Assembly: GCF_029931775.1 (NCBI RefSeq)
Contig: NC_079320.1
Span: 39,486,510 to 39,550,509 of the forward strand
Length of the DNA: 64,000 nucleotides
Direction of reading: 5' to 3'
DNA from: Euleptes europaea
Taxonomy: Eukaryota > Chordata > Lepidosauria > Squamata > Sphaerodactylidae
Both the position numbers and the translations under genes were made by a program. The notes beneath the pieces are model-generated. The model had not been told where the DNA came from. It saw nothing but the letters and a program-made list of their open reading frames with translations, and ran no database searches. Of this stretch, positions 48,801 to 55,125 are shown in pieces (the stretch's first letter is position 1; every line of letters begins with the position of its first letter).

Positions 48801-51266
48801 AATAAATGTGCTTAGAATGGTGTAACTCTGTTTAGAACTACACTGTTGAAATTCCAAGAATGTTTCAGAATCAGGTTTTTTAGTTATAGAGCAGATTTCT
48901 CCATGAGATTAGATGTCTACACTATTTGGTTGACAATCTAAATATAATAATTCAAACAATAATACATGCACTATTTATCTGAAAAGAAAGCTAGTTTTTT
49001 TCCACCACATGTACCTTCAAATAAAAGATGGGGCCATCTTAAATTCACAAACAAGTTACAGTTATGTAAAAAAAAAAATGAGTGTAACTGATTGTTAAGT
49101 GGGATTGTCTTACATTCAGAGTCATTTTCCTTTCAGGTAAATATGGGGATATTATGTTATCATATTTTTAATGCTTGATCTCAAGAGTTAGACATTAATC
49201 ACTTTTACATAGTGTTACCTAGTTAAGTGTATCAGACTAGGATCTGGGAAACCCATGTCTGAATCCCCAGTCTGGCATGGACCTTTAGGCCAGTCACTGT
49301 CAGCTTGACCTACCTCACAGGGTTGTTGTTTTGAGAATAACAGGGAGAAGTAGAGAATGAGGCTATAAACTGCTTTGGGTCCCCACTGGAGAGATTAGGC
49401 TTCCCCTGATGCTGCTTCCTAGCACTAGTATTCAGAGATTAACGGCCACTGGATGCAGCTACTGCCCATAATCACCACGGCTTGCAGCCATTACTGGACT
49501 TTATGAACCTGTCTAATGCCTTTTCAAGTCACATCTATACTAGAGAACATCCACAACAGGGGAGGGGCTGTGGCTCAGTGGTAGAGCATCTGCTTGGCAT
49601 GCACAAGGTCCCAGGTTCAATCCCAGGCACCTCCAGTTACAGAGTCTAGGCAAGTAGGTGATGTGAAAGACCTCTACCTGAGACCCCGGAGAGCCACTGC
49701 TGGTATGAGTCGACAATACTGACTTTGATGGACCAAGGGTCTGATTCAGTATAAGGTAGTTTCATGTGTTCACTGGCAGGTAACACAACCCTCTATCCAA
49801 GATATGCCACCCGAGGTAGAGACTGAGGCAGACATAAACACAATGTCAAGGGCAGAACCCAGCCTTTTAGACTCCAGGCGGTCCTCCCCCCCCCTTCCCC
49901 CAAATCCCTCATTACTCTGAATGGAGAATGTGGTAGAATAAATTCACTGAACTGAATGCCGGGCACTTGTGGGGGGTGCCAGCTCAGCTCTATTCACGAG
50001 CCCAAACAATAAGGAAAAACCCGCCAGCCCTTTATTTCCACATTCTTGCTTCTCTCACCCTTCAGCGTGAATTTGTGTCAGCTGCTCAGCCTGGGCACGC
50101 AGGCTTCCTCGGGCCCACATGAGGTTTGTTTGGTTTTTTTGTTGCAACTGTCAGCCCATATTTTCCCCTCCAGAGACCAGGTCACGCCCTCATTCAAAAC
50201 AACTCTGGAAGAAAACCCAAAGGGACAGGGGAAGCTCTGGGGGTTGTTTCGCTTCTCCCCCCCCCCTCAAGGTACATGGTTTAGGGGGAAGGCCTGGACT
50301 CCCAGGGCCCCGTGTCTACCAGGAATATACTGTGAAGGAGCCCAAAGGAGCGCCTTCACGGGCCAGGCTCCGTTCCATGCCGTTGCCTAAGCCTCATGAC
50401 CAAGGCCGGTGCCAGTCTTTTTTTGCGCCCTAGGCAAGGCCAACGACTTGTGCCCGCCATTGCTAACCAATGTTCAAAAACAGATGTCTTGTAGAAAAAC
50501 AACAACAAAAGCCTGATGCATTCCTACAAAACTTTTTATAAGACGTTATAATTATCTTCCATAGCATTGTTGTGGCACTTATCTTTATATATGTATATAT
50601 TGGCATATATATATATATATTATAGTATATATTAATATATAATATTTAAATATAATATATATAAGATAAAATAAATAGAGATTTCAACTCTCATGTTATT
50701 AGAAATAGTTTGTTACAAATTTGGAAAAGATATAAAAGATGTTGGGAAGTTAAAACACCAGGATGGATTAACCCTATAGAAGCATATATGAAAAGGGGAA
50801 TGCAGCTTAATCTAGATACAGGTAATTATAGGGATATTACTGAGGAATGTGGAGACACTTGGGTTCTTAAAACAACAGAAGAACTCAGGATGATCTTCCA
50901 TAGCATTGTTGCGGCACTTATTCTTGATATAGATATTCAATTGCCAATTGTCAATATATATATAGAAATTGTCAATTGCATTTTCCCCAAGAAACGAATC
51001 GGTTTAAAACGGCGGCCCTGCTCGTGACCTTCACGTCTCCTCTCGCGGGCGGCGCGCGGCCACCGAGGCCAGCGCACCTCCGCGCCCGGCGCTCCCCCTT
51101 CCTCCTTGTCCGGCCGCAGGCCGCGCGCTTCCCCTGCCGCCGAGGGCTCACCTGGCGCGGCGGCGCGCGCACCCACCGCCCCTCACTCACCGTGTCCGCG
51201 AAGGAGGGGCGCCGCCCTGCTGAAGCGAGACGCCACGGTCTGCCAAGCGACCCTGCAAAAAGGCAT
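36576..51266 (-). CDS. MGARP: MGARP (HUMMR/OSAP), mitochondria-localised glutamic-acid-rich protein, complete
   Basis: MGARP is a small mitochondrial membrane protein. In mammals it is induced by HIF-1 and by steroid signalling and promotes mitochondrial transport along axons with Miro and TRAK. Four coding exons, 51191-51266, 45654-45757, 41887-41992 and 36576-36820, join in matching phases (1, 0, 1) into 176 residues. In order: a basic mitochondrial N-terminus (MPFCRVAWQTVASRFSRAAP); the conserved MSSGNVPGSSGENLIYY block; one transmembrane helix (about residues 44-60); AYKTVTSD; and a Glu/Thr/Ala-rich acidic tail ending in QG. The human protein has about 240 residues, so the acidic tail is shorter here. 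It lies between ELF2 and NDUFC1 on the same strand as both, as in mammals. Confidence 0.92.
36821..39856 (-). other. MGARP: MGARP intron 3, 5'-ward part, no recognised element
   Basis: 3 kb of AT-rich sequence with few repeats. It includes small decayed traces near 37070 and 39590 of the TAAGCCCATT-type old repeat. No extra MGARP exon was found. Confidence 0.5.
39857..40157 (-). mobile_element. tRNA-headed SINE with AGGTAAA-type tail
   Basis: Same family as 28661: head GCGCAGAGTGGTAAGCTGCA, B-box-like GTTCGATCCC, GGTTGACTCAGCCTTCCATC and a short TTTACC tail. TGTGTTT flanks both sides. Confidence 0.8.
40158..41372 (-). other. MGARP: MGARP intron 3, remainder, no recognised element
   Basis: AT-rich. 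A short poly-T/TTTATTTTTTACCCTGCC piece near 40245-40270 is the start of a decayed SINE in reverse. Nothing else was seen. Confidence 0.5.
41373..41556. mobile_element. truncated MITE of the CTAGGGTTGCCA family
   Basis: It begins TTAGAGTTGCCAACCTCC and keeps the AATTACAACTGATCTCCAG body, but lacks the right end, where a tRNA-headed SINE follows directly. Confidence 0.55.
41558..41782 (+). mobile_element. Ala-tRNA-like SINE
   Basis: GGCTATAGCTCAATTTGTAG forms an A box and GGTTCAACCCCC a B box around GCTTGGCATGCAGAAGG. The body ends GACCAAGGGTCTGATTCAGT, TAAGACAGCTTC. It is a SINE head, not a tRNA gene, because the acceptor stem is not completed. Confidence 0.82.
41887..41992 (-). CDS. MGARP: MGARP coding exon 3
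   Basis: The exon is 106 nt, between acceptor TTTTTAG/GCG and donor CAGT/GTAAGT. It begins AYKTVTSDKTRYNERIEE; human has AYKTVTSDQAKHTEH. It ends in an unusual Trp/Pro/Lys run, EWKPKPWPPQ. The split Ser codon (T/CC) joins it to exon 4. Confidence 0.9.
42180..42480 (+). mobile_element. L2-like LINE 3' end
   Basis: It shares ATCCAGCCCACCTGTTAAC, GTAGTGGCACCTCACTTTTG and the following T-rich 3'UTR with 19454-19850. It lies in the MGARP intron between coding exons 3 and 4, just upstream of exon 3. Confidence 0.65.
42876..43096 (-). mobile_element. 5S-rRNA-derived SINE with Bov-B tail
   Basis: It is a near twin of the copy at 18839, including TGCTGTCAAGTTGCAGCCGA at its 3' end and GATCTGACGAGATCAGGCTA (plus strand) in the 5S region. 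It lies in MGARP intron 2. Confidence 0.85.
43097..45084 (-). other. MGARP: MGARP intron 2, no recognised element
   Basis: 2 kb with short TATATA and A/T runs (43573, 44035). The ORF at 44181-44477 resembles nothing known to me, though its composition hints at an old LINE. Confidence 0.5.
45150..45364 (-). mobile_element. 5S-rRNA-derived SINE, diverged
   Basis: It has the same layout (ATCTGATGAGATCGGGTTAG, GGCGGTCTCCTGTCCAAATT) with more mismatches, so probably an older copy. A short SINE-like piece (45085-45147) ending AAATAAATAAATG precedes it. Confidence 0.75.
45654..45757 (-). CDS. MGARP: MGARP coding exon 2 (transmembrane segment)
   Basis: The acceptor is TTTTTTTTAG/TACC and the donor TTTTAT/GTGAGT. 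With one base carried over from exon 1 it encodes 35 residues: VPFRQMSSGNVPGSSGEN followed by the hydrophobic run LIYYLFVVGAASAASFY. Human MGARP has RRMSSNRFPGSSGSNMIYY at the same place, the strongest support for the gene name. Confidence 0.93.
46700..47545 (-). mobile_element. Penelope-like retroelement remnant
   Basis: Minus-strand pieces include a palm-type block (VRFLDI, near 47320) and a downstream thumb/linker block (LQSSPNEVKKQ, GTPLVATY) matching the order at 6450-7290. It is broken and old. It lies in MGARP intron 1. Confidence 0.45.
47993..48232 (-). mobile_element. tRNA-headed SINE, subtype with AAGAAGAAGAGTTGG end
   Basis: Reverse copy: AAGAAGAAGAGTTGGTTTTT at its 3' end and ACCATGCTGGCTCTC at its head. 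It lies in MGARP intron 1. Confidence 0.82.
48233..49214 (-). other. MGARP: MGARP intron 1, no recognised element
   Basis: AT-rich. A faint old-repeat trace lies at 48770-48850 (CCCTGCTAAATCCATTTAAA). No coding sequence was seen. Confidence 0.5.
49215..49400 (+). mobile_element. tRNA-headed SINE, partial
   Basis: TATCAGACTAGGATCTGGGA, CTACCTCACAGGGTTGTTGT and ACTGCTTTGGGTCCCCACTG. The tail is lost. Confidence 0.7.
49560..49778 (+). mobile_element. Ala-tRNA-like SINE
   Basis: GGGGCTGTGGCTCAGTGGTA, GGTTCAATCCCAGGCACCTC, GATGGACCAAGGGTCTGATT and TTCATGTGTTCA. It is one of the best-preserved copies. Confidence 0.85.
50385..50500 (+). repeat. unclassified repeat fragment
   Basis: GGCCGGTGCCAGTC followed by TTGCGCCCTAGGCAAGGC resembles the ends of a dispersed repeat. 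Similar text (GTGCCTTAGGCAATGG) occurs at 55052-55067, in the NDUFC1 terminal exon. No boundaries were found. Confidence 0.35.
50552..50995 (+). mobile_element. L1-like LINE fragment between a 29-bp direct repeat, with AT-rich tract
   Basis: The frame at 50710-50905 (LQIWKRYKRCWEVKTPGWIN, PIEAYMKRG) resembles the region between reverse transcriptase and C-terminus of L1-type ORF2. A 29-bp sequence starting ATCTTCCATAGCATTGTTG occurs at about 50552 and 50893 with one difference. An AT/TATA repeat (50590-50665) lies between. Confidence 0.45.
50575..50670. repeat. AT/TATA simple repeat
   Basis: The run of TATATATG and ATATATATAT units with short interruptions is likely polymorphic. Confidence 0.8.
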
Positions 51267-51720
51267 TCTGTGTGTGTGTGTGTGGAGGGGGGGTAGTGAC
51301 GCCGCAGGTTCAGCCGCACCAAGGCTCAAGCCGCTACTAGCCAAGGAGAGAATGACAAGCGGTCCCGCCCGCTCCACGCAAGGAGGAGGGCCGAGGCGGG
51401 GGCTGAGCCAGGCTCGGCCAATCCAGGCTCCGCGCCCTGCCTGCCTGCCTGCCTCTGCTGCAGCCCGCTCCTCTCTGCCCGTGACGAATCTGCTCGCCGC
51501 CTAGGCCAGCTCTCCTCCGCAGGGCAGAGGCTTGGCGCGGCAGAACCGGAGGCTTCCAGCCAGGGCGGGAGCTCGCCGCGGAGGCGCGTGGCACTGCGCG
51601 CGCCCCCCAGCGGCTGTTTTCGGGATCTGCGGGGCAGCTCAAGGCGACTCGGCCTGCTGCAGAGGCTGGAGCGCCGCATTCCCAGACCTGCTGCCGCGGC
51701 CAGCGAGCTCGCTTGTGGAC
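51010..51720 (-). promoter_or_regulatory. MGARP: CpG island and probable promoter of MGARP
   Basis: The CpG-rich block surrounds MGARP exon 1. A CCAAT box lies at 51418-51422, about 150 bp upstream of the ATG. Minus-strand GCGTG, the core of a hypoxia-response element, occurs in CTTGCGTGGAG near 51374-51380; mammalian MGARP is a HIF-1 target, so this is a plausible but unproven site. Long open frames on both strands here are by-products of GC richness. Confidence 0.65.
51191..51266 (-). CDS. MGARP: MGARP coding exon 1
   Basis: The ATG is at 51266 and the donor CACG/GTGAGTG follows 51191 (phase 1). The 25 residues are rich in Arg, Ala and Ser with no acidic residues, as expected of a mitochondrial targeting segment. 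An in-frame ATG lies upstream at 51377, but it would add residues that resemble no MGARP N-terminus and cross a GT repeat, so the MPFCRV start is preferred. Confidence 0.82.
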
Positions 51721-51743
51721 AGCCGGTATTGTTCACCAAGGAT

Positions 51744-52012
51744 CAGTGGTTCCCAACCTTTTTTTGACCAGGGACCACTAGGACTTTTTTGTTCGGTGCA
51801 GGGACCCCGAGGTTCAAAATAAAAAATTCCGAGAATTTGAAAATAAACTTTAATCATAACTGTTAGTTAAACATTGAACTTAGAATAAAATTTGAATATA
51901 TATTTTTATAATAGAGAACTTTTAATTGAAAATATTAATGTATTATGGGTTTATAACTTTGTTTCGTGGACCTTAATTTAGTTCTCGCGGACCCCTGGTT
52001 GGGAACCAGTGC
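51744..52012. mobile_element. nonautonomous hAT-like element near the MGARP promoter
   Basis: Ends CAGTGGTTCCCAACC and GGTTGGGAACCAGTG are the usual hAT/SPIN-like inverted repeats; the interior is AT-rich. No convincing 8-bp duplication was found. Confidence 0.65.
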
Positions 52013-52071
52013 AGTGATGCTACTATATTTGAGCTGAAACTCCGCTTTAAAACAGGTTTTAAAGATCAGGA

Positions 52072-52526
52072 CTAGGGTTGCCCACTACTGGGTACTAGCG
52101 AACAACAAAGCAGCAACAAGGCTCACACTAGAATAGTAATTTACTGACGATAAGACAATTCAAATCATGCACATAACAACCATGTACATAACCACACCGA
52201 AATAAGGTACTGTGCATGATTTGAATTGTCTTATCGTCAGTAAATTACTATTCTAGTGTGAGCCTTGTTGCTGCTTTGTTGTTTGCTAATTCACAGATAC
52301 AGCATTGGTTACTAGTTGTTTGCCAGAACTACCAGGTACTAGCTGGAGATCGCCTGCTATTACAACTGGTCTCCAGCCGATAGAGAACAGTTCACCTGGA
52401 GAAAATGGCCGCTTTGGCAATTGGACTCTACAGCATTGAAGTCCCTCCCCTCCTCAAACCCCGCCCTCCTCAGGCTCCACTCCCAAAACCTCCCGCCAGT
52501 TGTGGAAAGGGACCTGGCAATCCTAA
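52072..52526. mobile_element. MITE of the CTAGGGTTGCCA family with an internal foldback insertion
   Basis: Ends CTAGGGTTGCCC and TGGCAATCCTAA are flanked by TCAGGA on both sides (52066-52071 and 52527-52532). Without the insert at 52099-52327 plus one copy of its 15-bp duplication it is about 211 bp, the same size as the copy at 23163. Confidence 0.8.
52099..52327. mobile_element. foldback insertion with 78-bp near-perfect arms
   Basis: Left arm 52096-52173 and right arm 52211-52288 are reverse complements with one mismatch, separated by 37 bases. The 229-bp insert is flanked by 15-bp repeats of ACTACYRGGTACTAG (52084-52098 and 52328-52342, two differences). The long duplication suggests retrotransposition rather than cut-and-paste. 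The family is unknown. Confidence 0.75.
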
Positions 52527-52532
52527 TCAGGA

Positions 52533-53754
52533 CCCCGGTCTCATTACACAGTATGGAGCGGGACACAGAACCATGCAAATGTCTCCAGTTTCTATTAAGA
52601 ATTTCAATCCAGCACAGACTGATGTAGTTCATTTTTATGCACACAGCATTTTGTTCTAATGAGGGTCAGTTTCTGCTGTTTTGACTGGACACCAAGGAGT
52701 TTTATTTATTTGTAAATGACCAGTTAAGAGTGTAGTTAATAATAGCTGAGAAAGAAAAGTTGTAGCTAAACAGATTCTCCTAAACAAATGAGCTTCATAT
52801 GCAAATTATATATTATATGCATGTGTGTGTGTATATATGTGTACGTTGTGCCATCAAGTTGCTTCTGACTTATGGTGACCTTATGAATTAACAGAAATAT
52901 CCAATTAGACATGTCATAAGAACAACAAGTTTTATTTATAAGCTTCAGAAATGACCAAGCAAAACATGACCATCTCAGCCACTTTCCCTTCTCATCGTCA
53001 CAGTTTTACATCAGAAAGATAATATGAATTAGAAGTAAATCCAATAATCAATGGGTTATCTTAAATTAATGATCACCTTGGGCAGTATACATTAACTGCA
53101 GAAACTTCTTAGGCGCATACCTTCAACCTAGAAAAGTGTTTAAAAAAAGATAAAACCATACTGTAAGAATATCAATCACAATGAAATAATGGCCCACAAT
53201 GCAGACTCTACTAAATCAAATCCACACCCTCCCCAAAAGTCAAGCAATAAGACAGACTCTTACAACTTACAGATGAGTGTGTGTGTGTGTGGGGGGGGGT
53301 GATTGTCAATAAATGTCTCAACGCGTGTAGGCGATAACTGACAAAAGTATTCACTATTTTTTTTGCCATTTGGCTTGTCAGTGAGATACATAGCAATTAT
53401 AATCTATAAATATTTAATCTTTTGTATCTTCACGTTGTGATAGTTATTAATACTCCAGTTAAAAAAACCAATAGTGAAAAAAGGAGCAAATTTATTTCCA
53501 GGACGGATATATTTTCTATAGCATACATGGATATATTTTCTATAGAAACTAGGAATAATTCCGGCTTTGGCAGCAGGCAGTGCCTTCATCCCAAGTGCCC
53601 GTATCAGCCTACTCTATGGGAACTGTACCATGTGAATATTAAATCATTTTTAGTAGCCAGTCTGTAGTATCTGCAAGCATTGCCACAAATCAGATGTTTG
53701 CAACCACCAAAGCCAGCATGACAACTATTACTCCTTCCCTGCCTCCTTCTCTTG
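52533..53754. other. region between MGARP promoter and NDUFC1
   Basis: A short Bov-B/RTE-like terminus may be present near 52845-52890 (GTGCCATCAAGTTGCTTCTG, CTTATGGTGACC). TTTTATTTATAAGC near 52930 would be an AATAAA on the minus strand and could end NDUFC1 transcripts. Confidence 0.4.
53272..53301. repeat. GT microsatellite followed by poly-G
   Basis: GAGTGTGTGTGTGTGTG then a run of G. Other short CA/GT runs lie at 10541-10561, 13089-13107, 13458-13477 and 13829-13842. Confidence 0.7.
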
Positions 53755-53990
53755 TAGCATTTATTTATTTATATTTATACCCCATTTTTCTTCTCAGTAG
53801 GAACCCGAAGCAAATTACAACATTCCTCCTTCTGCAATTTTATCCTCACAACAACCCTGTGATACAGGTTAGGCTGAGAAAGTGAGTGGCCCAAGGTCAC
53901 TCTGCAAGCTTCCATAGCAAAGCAAGGATTTGAATTTTACTCTCAGATCCTGATTCCATACTCTTAAGCACCATGCAATGCTAGCTCCTT
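53755..53990 (-). mobile_element. tRNA-headed SINE with AAATAAATAAAT tail
   Basis: The reverse copy begins TTATTTATTTATATTTATAC and ends GCACCATGCAATGCTAGCTC. It lies between NDUFC1 and MGARP. Confidence 0.75.
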
Positions 53991-54969
53991 TTCATCTAGC
54001 TACATAGCAGGTGACTGAGGAAGACAAGATGATCCATCCCAGTAGGCATTCTCTTTTCACCTCCCATTTTTTCAGGTGTAACCATGGGGAAATATAGCCT
54101 ACTGCAGGAGTGCCAGTCACATTATCCACATCATATCAGGAATGTGCTGTCCCCACAAAGCACCTTATGTGATCACCATATCATGTGAACGAGACACAAT
54201 GTGGATTTTCCATCCTCATACTGCCTTCCCTACAAATGAACCATTTTACATGTAGGGAGGAAATACATGTAATATGTACACAGGCCAAAGAACTCTGGGT
54301 ACTCTTGGAAATATTGTGTGGCAGTGAAGAAGGCTGAGATGAGGAACAAAAGAATATGGAAGAGATGAACCTGATATTGAGGAGGCTCCAGTTAATTGGC
54401 CATACAGAAAGCAGCTTTCACAGATCACAGACTACTTGATTAGAAGCAGTAGTGCAACAAGCAGATAAAGATATGTTTTTTAATGTAAACAGAAATGTAA
54501 TACTATTAGACTAGGTAGACAGACAGCACACAAATTAGCATGAAAGGAAAACCACAATTTTTATGGTTTCTTCTGATAAAGGCAATGCATCTTACAAAAT
54601 TTAATATTTTACTAAAAGGGCCAACTCTAAAAGGGTCCTGGGTTAGCATGCCCAAGCTGCCTTCCCTACACCGCAGGGACAGAGGAAGTCAATGTCAACC
54701 CTCCTGCGAAATAAGAAGGTGGCACCTGCTTTCCTCATCCACCTGTGGGGAGGCAGGAAGACAGTGTCGACCCTCCTTGTCCCCTGGTGGTAGGGCACAG
54801 CAGCCCTTGCCCTTCTAACTCCCTGCACCACGGCAGGAAGCCACCACCTACCATCTTGCTCTCCCACACCACTGTAAGGTGAGGCCCAGCTAAGTTGAGG
54901 AAGATGGCTGAGGCTGGGCCAGACCTGCCCCTGATGGAGAAAGGGAAGAGTGAAGCAGCTCCCTGCTGG
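53991..54969 (-). other. NDUFC1: NDUFC1 3' flank and probable 3'UTR
   Basis: The part from 54640 upward is GC-richer (CCTGCACCACGGCAGGAAGC, CCACCACCTACCATC) and continuous in character with the NDUFC1 extension, so it may be one inserted repeat. The rest is AT-rich and unremarkable. Confidence 0.45.
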
Positions 54970-55125
54970 CTACTCACAGGGTCCAGGGGTGTCTCCCAGG
55001 TCAGACCCCAGTACAGGAGTAGGCAGGGCTGAATGATGCTCCTCCTCCACTGGTGCCTTAGGCAATGGTCTTGCTGCTTGTCTTCTTTCATATTCGAAAA
55101 TATCATCGTTATGCTGTTTTAAGAG
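54970..55125 (-). CDS. NDUFC1: NDUFC1 terminal coding exon with novel extension
   Basis: Acceptor AATTTTAG/CTC joins in phase 0. The first 15 residues (LLKQHNDDIFEYERR) are typical NDUFC1. The next 36, starting QAARPLPKAPVEEEHHSALP and ending GDTPGPCE, have no counterpart in the short human C-terminus. The sequence from about 54640 to 55080 is GC-richer than its surroundings and looks like inserted repeat DNA, which would explain loss of the ancestral stop. Confidence 0.85.
   Translation of the reverse strand, partial: LLKQHNDDIFEYERRQAARPLPKAPVEEEHHSALPTPVLGSDLGDTPGPCE

Noticed and set aside
54735-55106. 123-codon minus-strand frame overlapping the NDUFC1 last exon
   Set aside because: It is in a different frame from the splice-supported NDUFC1 reading and has no homology.
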